From the NCBI GenBank assembly GCA_000310025.1, contig FN649751.1, positions 5,624,150 through 5,688,149 of the forward strand: 64,000 bases of DNA, in the 5' to 3' direction. Of this stretch, positions 12,006 through 26,083 are shown one piece after another. Source of the DNA: Ectocarpus siliculosus (taxonomy: Eukaryota; Sar; Phaeophyceae; Ectocarpales; Ectocarpaceae). The position numbers were made by a program, and so were the translations under genes. The notes under the pieces were generated by a model that had not been told where the DNA came from, ran no database searches, and saw only the letters and a list, made by a program, of their open reading frames with translations. How positions within the stretch are numbered: the first letter of the stretch is position 1; every line of letters begins with the position of its first letter.

Positions 12006-12629
12006 CTTCAGTAAATAAGCGGACCCGTTCGGGTGGTGCCTGATTGTTGCACAGGCCGCAGGTAGTGGCTGGGGCGAAGTTGTTGGCGTTCGCCTTTTTC
12101 TTCGTAGCGAGGGAGGCGACGTTGGGTAGCCGCTGACGCCATGTCCCAAGCCCAAGGCTTCCAGCACCGGCTGGACGCAAGGAAACACGCTCCCCTGTGG
12201 TGCCGAGAAAACGTCGAGTTCGGCATATGAATGAGCGGCAGGTGGTAGGAAGAGAGAAGGAGAAGATTGAAGCGTTGAGCCACCCAAGCGCTAGAGCAAA
12301 GGATCGAAGAGTTAGTTGAGCCTCCCGTATCGAGTCTAAGGTCATACATCACTGAACTCGACACGAATTGGCTCCATCGTGGAACATGTGCATGCGATCC
12401 AGGGTCATGTAGCAAAGGCGTACGTAACGTTTGAGAGAAAATTCCACGCCTTACAAAGGATTAGGACTTGCAGAGATACCCACATCTGGAGCAACGTATC
12501 TGATACGCCACGAGTCTTCGGCAGCCTGACCTCCGTCCATTTGGACACACCATCCAGTCAGCACCCCTGTCGATGCCCCCACTCTTGCCACGGCTAACCG
12601 AAGAGCGTGCCACTTTCTTACGGGCTCGT

Positions 12630-12980
12630 AAGCTCGGAAGTAACACCGCTTCTTGCACACGTGGCGCACGCCTGTGTGTTCAAAGTGTTCGCAGCTTTTC
12701 AGAGCGACAAAGGCTTTCTCCGTGAAAGCCGAGCCCCAATCGAAGCTGCTGGCGCTGCCGGCACAAGAATCCGGGGTTGACTTGAAGTACTCGCTTCTTC
12801 GCTCTCCCTTCAAGCCCTTCAACGCTTTCGGGAGCTGGTCAGCACTTGCTTTAGAGGTAGCCTTGCTTTCAGTATCAAAATGTCGACTTGACACTCTTGG
12901 GCAGGGCGCCCTCTTTCTTCGAGTAGCCACTGCTGCAAGCACGGCGGTGGTACCTGTCTCCTTTGCAAGGTCCTCCTTCA
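12630..12980 (-). CDS. candidate N-terminal exon of the glycosylase gene
   Basis: A minus-strand frame starts at ATG 12978-12980 (MKEDLAKETGTTAVLAAV) and continues through a basic, low-complexity stretch (RRKRAP) to RRSEYFKSTPDSC. Such disordered basic N-terminal regions with a S.YF motif precede the catalytic domain in MBD4-type proteins, and the frame lies just upstream of the recognised catalytic exons. No splice donor in correct phase could be fixed, so the link is inferred from position and composition only. It could also be a spurious frame. Confidence 0.3.
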
Positions 12981-14310
12981 TAACATGCTCTTCTGTGTGT
13001 GTGAGTCGTGCGTACGATAGCAAAAGCAGCCTGAGCAGGAGTGACAATGCATGTAATGAGGTGATCAAGGGGCTTGACGAGAACTGAACTGGGAGAAGGG
13101 GTCGAGGCAGACCTGGCGTCCTGTATAAATCGGGGGGATGTGTAGTCCAACAAGAGGAGGGCAGCAAGCTACGATATCATGCCTGTGTGCTTCGTGCACG
13201 CGTGCATATCATGAGCGATAGCTGATTCCTGATAACGCAGCGACGAAAACGTATGCCGCAAATTATAACGAACAACCAATAACTTACACACGTTTTGTGC
13301 CATCAACAGGAAATGATAAACAAACAAAGCTTCCGTTTGCACGTTTGCACAGGGGGTTCTCACGTGTGCATATTGCTCAAGCTGCTCCCCCGCTCTCTCA
13401 ATATATTGGGTAAATCGGTTCCGTCGTTGCTTCTTGTACAGATCATGGGCGACCACGGAAAAGCTAGAATGCAAACCCACGAATTCTCTCGGTCACCTTC
13501 CATGCAGATACATGAGTGTACAGGTCTAGAGAAAGAGCCTGTGGGTCTGATTCGAACACTACAACAACGACTCCAGGTCATCTTGGTATTACTGATGTAC
13601 AGCAGTACTGCTGACCAACAGCATACAGCAGTATTACAACAAAAACCGAGAGAACCAACTTCGACCCTCACCAGACAGACAGAAAGGCACACAGGGAAAA
13701 TCATAAAAGAGACACAAAGAAACACAACCATACCAGACAGAGAGAGAGAGAGAGAGAGGCGAGAGAGAGCGGGTGGGGGCGGCAAGGAAAGCTGCGTCGT
13801 GAGACTAAATATGGTATGTGTCTTGGGTAAACGTGTAACATGTTGCGGGAAAAGGCATCTGGTTGCGTAGCACGTAGACTTACATGTACGGCGCAGTCCA
13901 GACCGGTGTTGGTTCCCATCCAAGAAAGTTCTTGTTCTCTTTGACGTAGGATTGCCGCCGTATTGTCGGTATGTATACGTTGCGGTGAGATGTTGTGTGG
14001 TGTGCTGCGCGGGCAGGCGCTATTGCGGAGATTTCTCAGCATCTCCCCACTCCCCACGGAGCCCCGAGTGCGGCGTAACTCCAACCTGCAGTTGAGCCCT
14101 GGCACGAGTGCTGGTCAGCCCTGCTGTGCTGGCTTGCGCTTGCTCCCCAAGTGTAGGAGACGATCCCTGTAGGGGGATAGGCGTTTTAGCCTGTCGTTCC
14201 ATTCAGTAACCCTTTAGTCTTCTCAGCGTCAAGCTACACGCAAAACCCGGACAGCAAAGTCTACATAACAGAAGAACAGAACGAGCGTTGAACTTTGCCT
14301 CCAGCTGGAG
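12981..14310. other. divergent upstream region
   Basis: No gene recognised. It separates the minus-strand glycosylase 5' end from the plus-strand HECT ligase start and probably holds both promoters. It carries two TACAGCAGTA-type motifs (about 13600 and 13626) and a (GA)n tract at 13737-13758. Open frames here are short or derive from the GA tract. Confidence 0.4.
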
Positions 14311-17300
14311 ATGGACCAACGCCTTGCCGAGGAGGATTCTGTGTGGGACGACGACGTGGCTGAGGAAGGAACAGTAATAGTAGGAATTGGAGACGAAGCA
14401 ACGCCAGCTGACCATGATACGGTGAGTTGTGTTTGGTTCGTGTGAGGTTGCCTGCGGAGATTCCAAGTGCTCGAGCGGCCAGCTCACGTTCGACGGCAAG
14501 CATGCATACGAGGCAATGCTAGATACCGCTGCGTGTAGCCCAGCTCGTAGGAACCGTGACAAGGCGGGGGTGCACACGTGCACACCTTCTGTTGTGGCAC
14601 CATCGTGTTGAGAACGGGCAACAGAGCAGGTACGTACCTTACATGATAACGCAAATCCATTTTCTGTGCATATCGTGATAACTAGAGCATCCACCATAGT
14701 CTACAGCAGTGTCGACACATGCATCCGATCTGGGACGGTTGGGAATATATCCTGACCCAGGCAAGACCATTACGGTTCTACAGCAGAGCAATGCAACCCA
14801 TAAGGCGCAGCTGCCACTGTAAGGACCTCAGCATACCCCTCGTGAGTCCCGTTTCGGTGGGCAGTTCCCGTTCATGTGATGTAACCTTCTTCCCATGAAA
14901 GCGAACTGTTTTCGCCTCGAGTAGGATACAAGAGGATGCAGAGCCGAAGAATCGTGTAAAGGTGAACAAACAACAACAGCAATACAGCACGCACCGATGC
15001 AATTGGAACGGAGTGGGGAGCGATGATCACTTGCTTCGGGATGTACACAGTAGGTGTCAACGACGGTCGAAAAGCCGACCCCCCCCCTCCCTTGCCAGGT
15101 GTCATGCGAACGAGGAGGTCAACGTTCCGCTATCGAGGTATTTTGCAATGAGCTTTTCGGAGTGGATTCTGCTTTCGATTTCGCCACTCCGCACGGAGCA
15201 CGAGAAGGGAGCATGGCTGTCAGTCGCCAGAGAGGTGCCAAGAATCCAACGCTCATGCCGGGTTTTGCAGGGTTCACAAGTGTCTACCCGCGTCTCCGGC
15301 AGGCGTTGGTACAAGGATGGCGACGGGCCGCCACCACAGGAGAACGGGTGGAGAGTGCGTGTCAGGAGAAGCAAGGTGACGCGAGCTCTCGTCAGGCCGA
15401 CAGCGGCCAGATGAGCGATGATCCTCCGCAAGCTGTTGGGAATCCCGTCCCACCGACCCCCTCCGAGGTTCTTACGGCGAGCTCTGTTCGAATGATGCTG
15501 AGTATGGCCTCGGCATTGAGGACGACCAATCCGGAAGCGCTACAGGTCATATGCAGCACGCTGTTTGATTTGCTGCTGGAGACACCGCCGCTCGTGCTAG
15601 CACCGCTCCGTCAATCGCCGTCGTCCGTCGAGGCAACCACCTTCCGGAAGGTCGGCGAATTTTGTGCGGAGCTACTTGGGTCAGCAAATCACGCGGAACA
15701 CCAACCGGCGCTTCGGCTGTACTTAGCTCTGGCTGTCAGCAAAGGCGAGGTCAGCGGCTTGCTGGAAGTCGTGAACTGTTTCTTGGACCGGGCACGTCTT
15801 GACGCGAAGGATGGTGGGACACCAGCACTGTTGCATTTTCCTGGTGGTGCACCGCCTTCGTCTACCGTTGCTGCTAATGACACTGCGAAGCCTGAGCGAG
15901 GCCAGTGCAGAGACCGAGACGCGGGGGTTTCGGCTGTGCTTGAGAGACTAGCGAACCAACGTGTACATGTTGACCCGCCGTTCCCCAGTTCCCGTGACGA
16001 TGGGCCGTTTGGGTGGAAAGAGGTGCTACGGAACCTGGTGGACGACTCTGAACGTGCTCTGAAGGGTAGTGCATCACGGTACTGCATTCCTCCTCTGCGC
16101 GAGACTGCGGTATTTGTGCTTGCACATCTCGATCGACTGGGTGCCCACTACTACTTGGGCTGTAAGGGCGAACGGGCACAAGCAGGGGAGGTGGGGTCCC
16201 CCATCCCATCTCTTCAGAAGCGAGGCTTGGACGTCCCCTTCTGCTTCGACCTGGCCCCGGAAACGTTCAGACATCTGGTTGATCTCGTGGAGAGATCTTC
16301 AGGGTCTATTGAAAAGGCTGTCCATGGAGAGGACGACGACAGGGAGGAAAATACCATAGCAGTGTCAGACGGATATCTGGAATTGTACGTGTTGTCTGCA
16401 TCCCTCCGCCTTCTGAACGTCAACATTGGAACTCTCCTCGGCAGTGGATTAGGAGTCGAGGAATTCGGGGGCGAGGGTTTGCGAAGATCTCTCCTTCGGT
16501 GCTTGCTAGGTCTTGTCAGGCATTGCAAACCCCGTTGGACTCGGGCCGACTTCTCGTCCAGACCGAAAAGCATACCCCATACTGCCGGCCAGGTAGGGCG
16601 AGGAAAAGTGGCCGAGGAAGCTCTGCGACTCTTGGTGGACGGAATGGATCTGTTTTACCCGTCACAGGGACTCCAGGCCAGCTTGCTCTCTTCGTATCTG
16701 CGTGCGTTTGGGACCAGTAGCGAGTCTCATTCGACGGCATCGCATGCGCTGGTGCTAGAGCTGCTGTGTCGTACGTCTGCTCCAGAATGGCTCCGAAGCT
16801 TTCTACCTGAGCGGAGGCATCCAACACCACCCTCTGGAACGTCAGCGTGCGGAGAACTCTTGTTGGGACCCGGGCTCGAGTCTTGCGAGGAATCCCCGCG
16901 CAGTCATGAAACCCTCGACAGCTTTGCCAAGGTCCTTCTGGAGTCGTCAAGCGCGCACGCCGTCAAAGAAGTGCGGCATGCGGCCGGGATGATGTCTGTG
17001 GGATGCGACTCTGCACCCGGAGCGGAGAGGGTGTTGATGAGCGACAAGTTGAGAGAATCTTCGAAGGAAGTGGGGCAGGCTGTCCTGCGAGCTTTGGACG
17101 CTGTGCTGAATCTACGGTGCGTCGACGCGTTCCAAGCGACCAAGGAAGGGCGTGTGGAAGACGTCGACTCAACCGCGGACATCCGAAAGTTCTTGTTGCT
17201 GGTGCTACAGGCATCCAGCAACGTCCTTGCCGCCGCCATCGAGGCGCGGTGTTGCGCGACGGCAGCCGATGTGTTCGAGAGGGTGGTTGAAGCGGTTTGC

Positions 17301-20300
17301 AATGGGTTGGTGGGGACCCTGCTACCATCTTGTCTTGCGTCCGCTCTTGCTCTTCCAGTTGATGCCACGGATCTCCTTCGCGAGCCACTGCAACAGCATC
17401 TCGTGCAGTTGACCCGCAAGTTGAGACTCTTGACAATTGCAGGGTGTGCTCCACATGGTTCGGCGCAGAGGTCTCCAAGCGTGCGGTTGAAAGACGAAAT
17501 TAGAACATTGCAAGCGGACTTTGGGGTGGAAGCTTTGGGGCAGGAGTCACTAGGCAGCGAGAGCGGCGTGGGAGCTACGACCGAGCATCGACCCACGAAG
17601 GCAAGCCTAGCTTCTCAAGGGAGGGAAAAAGGGAACGGGGTGATGTGGGGCTGCATTTTGAGCCCTGTTCGGCGGGGGGTGGCGTATTCGTAATATTGTT
17701 TGAATTCGGCGTTCTTGGTCAGATTGTCGAACTACAGGTAGGTGCGCTTGCTCTCTGTTGTCGCAGCAGTTGAACCGTTCTCATTAGTGCCGAGAGGGAA
17801 AACAGTATCGGTATTTTTACTGTATCCCAAAGCACCACCGTGCGGTTGATTGTGCTCACGTTCAGGTTTTCCGTGCTAATAACGAAAGGATAGTACTCGA
17901 TGTCTACGGACGCGTAATAACATAGTAAACGGCGAATCACTCAAGCATCGCACTCTACTCCCCGCGGTATCGAATTCTTTAAACAGGAAGGAAACAAACA
18001 CCCCGAGGCTAGACCAATCGGCAGCAACAAACTTTCGGCGAACTCGCGCATACTGGCACGCGTCGAGCGTTTGTGTTCGGCCCTTGGGGCAAGCTTAGTA
18101 CGCCGGATGGTGATGGGCGAACCGCGTACGGCCCAGGAGGAGGCCAATGCGCAATGGTTGGTTCATCCGCTTCTCCTCCATGCGGAGGTGATTTCTGGGC
18201 GTCGCGAAAGGCTTGGTGACCAACAGGATCATTCCCTGTCGGTGTGCGATACGACCGTGACAACGCGCCCGCAACCTCGAGCGCGTGAAGAAATCTCGAA
18301 GGTGGGTGTGCTCCCGAGAAAACTGAGTCAAGGGGACGGATGGGTTGGTATGTCATTCAACCCGTCCGCCTTTGTGCACCAGCTATCAATGAACCCCTCG
18401 AGTCGGGAGTCCCGTGCGCTGTCAAGGGCAATGAGACGCGTGGTGTTGCAAGACAGAGGCGGTGACCCAGCAACTAACGACGTCGTGTGGAGTGTGGCTC
18501 TAGCAGCTGTGTACCATGCCGGCCTCGCAGGGGAACTGGCGGAGGTAGCTCTCGCAGAGATCAATTGGGCGGAAGGCAACTTCACCGCCGAAAATGTGGC
18601 TGACAGTGGGGCTCCAATGAACCCTTCCCCGGCGCTTGTGCGGGCATGGCGGTCCGCCCAAACCACGCGGGCCCGATTGACGAGGGTCACCCGTGCGCTC
18701 GTTCTGCAAAGGGCGCGTTTCCTTCTTTTCCTTGAGCCATGGGTCTCCATGAGACGCGTGAAGCGACAATTCGGAAGCCCCCGCGACGTCAGCGTTGCCC
18801 GTGCTCTGAAGGGAAGCGAACTGGTGCTTGAATGTTTGTTGAGCCCAGTAGAAACAGCAAGCGCTCGAGATAGCGGCGGCGGCGTCAATGGTGCTGAGGA
18901 TAGATGTGCCGCGCATTACGTAGATGCGCGAGAAGCAGACCTAAGCGGTCTGCTGCACATCATCGACGCGCGGAGCAAACGAGCGACGACAAGAGCTAGG
19001 GGTTTTGAGCTGGCCGCGCAGCTGCTTGATGGAACGAGTTCCGACCGGGCGACCGCTGATGTTTTAAGAGCCGTGGCAGATGGATTGCTGCGAGCCGGGA
19101 GTCAACGGCTGGAGCACATCAACCCCGAGGGCAAGGGCACAAGTCAAGCAGTTGACAATTGTGCCACGGAGAGGTTGAACGAGGAGCACGACACGACTGG
19201 GCTTCTGTTGCCTCCAGGGCAATTTGCGGGAAAGGATTTTGGACAGGCAGAACCAAACGCTAGCAGGTTGCATTTCGTGCCTGGGACCGAGTGCTGTGAT
19301 CCCAAGTGCAAATTGGCGCTCGTGGAATCCGTCGCAGGTTTCCTTAGCCGGTGCTCTATTGTTTTGGGGCAGGAGAGAATCGGAGATCGGGGTTCAGCGG
19401 GGAACCGCCTTACGCGTCCTTACGTGCTCGTGCACGCCCTTCGCGCGGTGTCCATGGACTACGAGTTCCATGACCATGACCTTATTCAGCGTAGCCAGCT
19501 GCTTCCGCCCATCGCAAGTCTCGTAGACGATACCGATCGTTCTGTCGCTGCTGAGGCTTCAAGGGCATTGCAGGCCGTCTACCGCTGTGCTGTACCAGCT
19601 GAAGGAGGCATGAGTGACGCGACGTGGGAGCGTGTGGGGGACGGTGCCGACTGTACTTCACAGCGGGCAACGAGAGACGGGTCCGGTACCCCTTTACAAG
19701 TTTCGTTCTTCGGAACCGTCCGCAGCATGCTTGAGAGAACAGCCGAAGCGATTGGAACGAAAGCTCCAGGAACATTGAATCACAAGGTCGTCGAGGACGA
19801 GGAGACTCCCACCGCTGGCACGCCGGCCCCTCATATCGAGAGCATGGGTGGTGGCGCCGGTTGTGCTTTGAGCGGAGAGAGAATGCTCTCGGGGGAGATG
19901 GAGGCGAGAGCGGCTCAGGTTCTGGCTCTAGCTCATGCCTGCTGCCGAGTGGAGTGTGGTAGGCGAGAGCTTGCGAATGTGGTCGCTGTTCGCGCGCTGC
20001 TGAGATTGGTTCTACTGGCGAAACCTGAGATGCGTGGTTGGGCATTGCGGGTTTGCCAGGTGACGTTGCCGTGGGTAGCGCCGCGCTTGGTACATGATGA
20101 GTTCAGGTAAGCCTCTGCCATGACCAATCTGTAGGGTACGGCGCTCAGGTGCGGGCGGGAGATTTGTATGGATCCGAAGCCGAGAGTGTGTTGCGTGGGT
20201 GTCGCCCGCGCTTTTTCTTCAAGCTTTTGCAGACCAGGTTTTTTTTTTTCTCCTTGGCTCCAGTGGCTGGTGCTGTTCCTGGGAGATCGAGATGATGACG

Positions 20301-23300
20301 GATATGAGCCTCCTTCGTGCTATCGCGGGTAGCAAAGTTTCTCTTGAAGGTGGAAGAGATAGGAGAGATATCGCCATTTTTTCAGATGTCAATACATGTT
20401 GATTGGAACTACCTTGTGAAGGCACTGCATTAGTCAGTGAAAGGTGCCCAACCTGTTACTATGTGCGTGCGCAATCCGCCGTCCAAGATCTCTCACACGA
20501 GCCTCAGCTGTTATTCACAGTCATCCCCCCCACCCTATGGTGCCCTCTTGCCTTCAAGTTATTGTTTCAAGTCTGGTCTAACCCGCAGCTGCTGCAAAAA
20601 CTGGGTGTGATAGGCCAGCCGCCCACAGAAGTCCTTGCGCTTGGTCCTCTACTTTTTCCCACCGACAGGTCTATCGTTCGTGAGCGCCAGCCTTCCTTTG
20701 AAGGGTCGTTCGTCGAATGTGCTCTTTTCCTCGTAGGCCAGATTGCCGGAGTCTGGACAACGCTTGAAGGCGGTGCGTCTGAAATCCATAGCGACCCCCC
20801 TGCATCGCCTCCAACGGCAGACAAAGGATGTGTGCTGGACATGCTCCTGGCACCCGCCGGATTTCGAGCGTGGCGGGAACGGGTTCCCGCGAGAGATGCG
20901 TTCAGGTTTGTTGGTCGGAAAAAGACTGGAGAACATCTCGATGCTGCCAATGTTTTTACGATCCAATGAAGCTTCCGGGTCTAGGAGGTTCGAAGGCATA
21001 TGGGCGGGCAATATTGAATAGGAGATCGACGCAGGATACGCTAGTCACCGGCTGCGTGCGTGTGCACACGCAAAGGAAGACGTGTTCAAGGACTGTTTTC
21101 CTACATATGCGTATTTTTCCATCTCGAGAAACCGTGTTGAATCTGCTCGCAAATGGGCACCACCATCCTGACGAGGCGTACGCTTACCCACTGCACAACA
21201 ACCTTGCTTGGGGTGTGAGTGTGGGTTCGGGATAGGGTTTAGGGATGGGTTAGGCCTAGCGAGGCCTAGCGCCGTGGTGTAGCTTGAGGGCTGGAAACCT
21301 GCTAGTGGCTTTGGTTTCGGGTCTGCCTCCAACCATAACTCAAAAACTGTTGAACTGGCGAGTGCAAAAAGGTCGCCAGCTTTGGTGTATGTACGCGCAT
21401 CCCCACGATCAAATGGGTCGGAAGCAGCATAACCTCAAGGTACCCATTCTTGTACCCTTCTCTCTTATGTGCACACACCCCGCGCACAGTTTGTCTTCCG
21501 AGCTGGTGTCTCTTGTGCATGAGCTGGCCGCGGGGGCAGATACAAAGGGAGGTGAGAGCGCGGGGAAGAGGCCGTCGGACTATTTACCGGCGTGGCAAGA
21601 GGAAGTCGCCACGTTTGTCTGTCGGTGCCTGCAGCGGGCGGGTCCCATCGTGGAATCGCTTCAAAAACACAAAATGCTGGAGGAGACGAGACTCTGGGCG
21701 GAGGCGGCAAGAGCTCGTGGGCAACTTGGTGTCAACCGTGAAGGTTCCACCAGCGCTGCTGTGATCGAAGGGGGGGATGAGGCGGAGCCAGCGCCGCCAT
21801 CTGCTGACGACGTCGACCGTCTCGTGGCGGTACTCTGCCTGCTCGGCGGCCAGTTTGAGGGCTTGTACCCGGGGGGCAGGGTACTCTGTCGCTTGCCCCC
21901 TGGAGAGAGCTCTTCCGAGGTCCCCGGCGGGTGGGAAGACAGGCCAACAGTAGAGGCGACCGTGTTACGGCTCCCGTTCTCTGGAACGAAGTCGCCTGGT
22001 GGCAACAGCAAGCCCGTTGGAGACCTACCTGCGGATGAGACGACATCCGCGGACGGTGGTAGTGGTGATGGGGCCGGGAGCAGCGGGGTCGAGAGCGCAG
22101 AAGGGCAGCGGCATATGGCGAGTCGAGTGTTCTCGGCGCGATTGTTGCCGCGCCCGGCAGGTTGCACTCGGCCGCTGGACGTCTACGAGGGACTCGCCGA
22201 TGAGGGGTTTTCCAGGGACGCGGAGGCGTCGACAGCCGTCGCGAGGCCGGTGCACGAACAGCGACGGCTGGAGCGGCAGGAGCGACTGATGCAGGAGCAT
22301 CGAGCCCTTTCGCTGCGTATGCAGGGTGGAAGGTTCGGCAGAGTTTCCCGTCCACATGGTCAAGGCAGGATAAACGTAGGGGGGGAGCAACCTCTGCCCA
22401 TCGTGGGGCAATCACTGCTCTTGTCAAGGAGAGGAAGGGGGGAGGAAGGCATGGCGACGACGGACAACCCTGCCGGCGGTGGTAGCGTCTCTGCGTCGGC
22501 TTCTCACAGGAGGCAGCAGCCAGTCAGCGCCTGCGAGGAGTTGGTTACCGTGGGCTTTTCGCGAGATGACCGAGGAGTCGCACCCGCTCCCCGCGCGTTT
22601 ACTGTTCCTGCCGATAGCGTGACCCTGGTGCACAAAGGGGTGCCAGGAGCGCTCGTGAGGACGCTGACCTCGTACGCTCTGGAGTTCCTCCCTGGGCTGA
22701 AGGCTATGCTGGAAGCTGAAACGACGTTTCGGGGTGCGTGTACACTGCGGAGCGTGCCACCGTTCGTATGTGAAGGCACGGGTTTCAAGGAGAGCCGGTT
22801 GCTAGACAAATGCTTGAAAAAACCCGATCACGAGATCATCACTGGCCGTTACTAGGATGGCCATCGACTTCTGTTTTAGGCATACATCCATCTGTCTCTG
22901 CAACCCCCCCGGCAGCGTTTTCTCGGGTTTTGAATTAGCTGTCAAGCGTTATTGTGGTCACCCTCCAATACAATTCTTATGCTGGCTTGCGCAGGGCCGA
23001 CGTATGCACCATTGCAGAGCGCCTCGAGCCGTGCGTGTACCGTCGAGTCCGCGCACCCGTACCAACCAGGCGAGGACCACATGTGGCCTATCTCCGTAGC
23101 AGGCGCGGAGACCGTCGAGGTGGGTGGGTCCACGGTGCAGCCAGCCACGAACGACAGGGCTGACGATGTGGTGGACAGGATTGGAGATGCACTCTTAGAT
23201 AGTACGACCCTTTTCGGAACGAGCGGCGGTCGGGTACAACTGGTTAGATGGGGTGTCATGTTTTCGCGGTGGGGTGTCATGGTTTCGCCAACAATTTTTC

Positions 23301-26019
23301 CATTTGCCATGCATTGACCCGATCGATTATCAGTTTTCCGTATATCCCTACGCTTCGGATCCAAGAATCTCTCCTCGGCCCCGTCTTCGCTGTGCTCCAA
23401 CCCGCCTCGGTCGTCAGCTATCTTTTGACCCGATGTCGCGCGTCGCCCGCCCGGAGGACCACATCGCTCTCAGCTGGCGGACGCCGTCCGGAGGCAGCGG
23501 CCACCGTCGAGTCTGCCCGTGCTCCCCAGCAAACCACAGCAGTGGCCGCGGGGGTCCCAGACCCTGCGAGGACGACGACGGGGGAAGCCAAGCCTGGCCG
23601 GGGGTCGGAGTGGAACCTCCTCTGTTGGTGATGGCGGGAGAATTGACTGTGCGGTTCGTAACTGACATCGCCCTTGACCCCACTTCGGCTGAAGCGGGAG
23701 CTGCCTCTGGAGGGGGGGACGATGAGACGTCGGGGGCACGACCGACGGCGACGCGGGCATGGGGTTTTCGTCTGACAGCCGTAAGCCCAAAGGTGCGGTT
23801 TTCGCAATCCCTGCAGTGATCAGACTGCACGTGAAGCCTGCCTCGTCCGTCGTTGCGGCATAGAAGGAATGGTCGAGAAGGGCGATGTTTCCAACGCCTC
23901 TTTCGACATCATATCGTTTAATTGACCCCCCTTAATCGTACAACACCAATCTCGTATATTTCTCCTAGGTGTCGCCGAAAACGCCGCGGCCTCAACCACC
24001 ATCGAAAGCGCGGGCAACCTTGTGCGACCTTCGCGCCCGTGCGTCCTTGGGTTTGGCGTCGCTCCTGGAGCACGGTGAAATGTCCGCAAGACTCGCCCCT
24101 GTGTTGCCGGTCTTGGTGAAGGCTGCCCTTGGAGCTGCCTCAGAGGTGAGAGGGTTGTTGTGGTGCTGTCGTGTGCCCTCTGCTACCCTTGTGTGCGGAG
24201 GACACAGCCGCCGCCAGTCACCAAAGAAAGGATCCTCCCCTCGGTTTTGGCTGGAACATCATGCAGAACGGCTTGTTTTCTTCCAGTTGATGGTTTAGTC
24301 TCTACCCTTCCCCTACCCCGGCGCCTCGCTGCATTGCTTGCGCTGCTCACACCGCAGCAACACACCCTTGCTCTTAACTTTACGATACCCGTTGCGTGCC
24401 ATGGGGGATCAAGGTGGCGATCGGTGGCGATATTCCCGGCGCCGGGACTCCACAGCCGTGGCTGGAACGTCGACTGGCTCGTGCTTATGACCTCCTTCAC
24501 AGGCAGGCGAGTCACATCTCGTCAAAGTCGACACCTTCTCGCTGTGCACACACACGCCTTCTTTTTCGCACACATACCCATCAAGGAGTGCCTTGCGCGG
24601 ACTGCAGTTGTACGAAAACGGGGTTGTACTCGCACACTTTCCTAAAGCTGAACTAGGAGGTTAAATTTCTTTTTTTGTCTTTTTTCGGACGACTGCTGCA
24701 TCGCTGGCCGTATGCTGCAGACACCCGGGGCATGCGAAAGAGTAGAAGACCGAGCGAATGGTAATCACAGAGTGCATGGCATGCAACCAGGCGCGTGTGC
24801 CGCATTGACAAGGGTATGCACTTTCTACATGTAAGGGATAGAACTACGATGTTACGTCCCTTTTTTCATTTTTGCTGGTGGGTGGTAGTTGGATGACCGC
24901 GATGCCCGTCTCCTATTTTGCTGCCGCTCAATACCACCGTCCCCGTGTTATCCCAGCGCGGACCTCCATCGAGGTTACCGGAAGCCGATTTCGTCCAGTT
25001 TCCCTACAGCATCGGCGCCACCCCTCCGCCGCAAAGGGATACCTTGGGCGAAAGCTCCACTGCTGTGGCCACTAGCGCCGATCGCCTCGTCACTTCGCCG
25101 TCTACGGATTCCTGTTCGTCGGGATCGACCGCTCCAGAAGCCGGATATGTGGGGGGGGCACTACCTCTCGAACAATTCAGCAGCACCGCAGTCGGATTGT
25201 GCTCGGACTATCCATGGCCCAGGTGGGACAAAGAATCGAGGTGCATGCACTTGAAGCACTTTCGGCGTGCCGAGCATATTCTTCTCTGGTTCGCACACTC
25301 CTTTGTTGTCCATCTTACAACCCTGTTAGCCCTCACAACATACGAATCATTTCTTGTCCGTCTTGCAACCCTGTTATTTATTCCTCCTGAAATATAATGG
25401 GGCCGTGTTTTGTTGATGGTAGTGTTGATTTCGGGTGCTATTGTCTTCCCCGATGAAGATGCTCAACATCTCCCTCGATGCCGTTAGTGCTATATTTGTC
25501 TATTGTGCCAGTGTTTGATTGCTGCTGCTGTACATATGTGCGTGGTGATCCTGGTGGCAGGCGCTACGTCGTGTGCATTGGCGGCGTCGCAGCTTTCGAC
25601 AAGCCGAAACTGGCCAACGGTGACGGGTCGAGTTCGCGGCAGTTGGCACGGCTGAGGCACGGAGCAACTGTGGCAGTGGTGGCGCAGCAACGAGATTGGC
25701 TGAAGGTATGATCTCGCGTTGAAAAAATCGCGCGCATTTCGACAGGCGTCCAACAACCAGAGATTGTTTTGATGTAGTCAGCGAGTTACGAAGCTACACG
25801 GGGCTTGTCATCGCCAGAAACAAAGTCTGGTTGCTTGATTAGGTGTGTATGTGGAAAGTTGTCTGCTGTTGGTGTGCTGGGAAAACGAAAAACGGCCTCT
25901 GGATGCCTCGACACCAGGACGAATGTTGGTGACATTACAATACGACGGCTTACATATTTAAGTGGCTTCAACACGCGTATGTCCCACCATCGCCTTTCTC
26001 CCTCGCTACTCACCCCGAC

Positions 26020-26083
<64 letters not shown>

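Noticed and set aside
13701-14105. Minus-strand frame with HTDNTAAI, reminiscent of a retrotransposon RNase H site
   Set aside because: Only one short motif matches; the surrounding residues do not fit reverse transcriptase or RNase H.
16904-17596. Long minus-strand open frames opposite the HECT-ligase exons (also 18328-18888, 21732-22427, 29536-30216, 39019-39762)
   Set aside because: They are antisense shadows of GC-rich coding exons with no domain, and the plus-strand frames carry the recognisable motifs.
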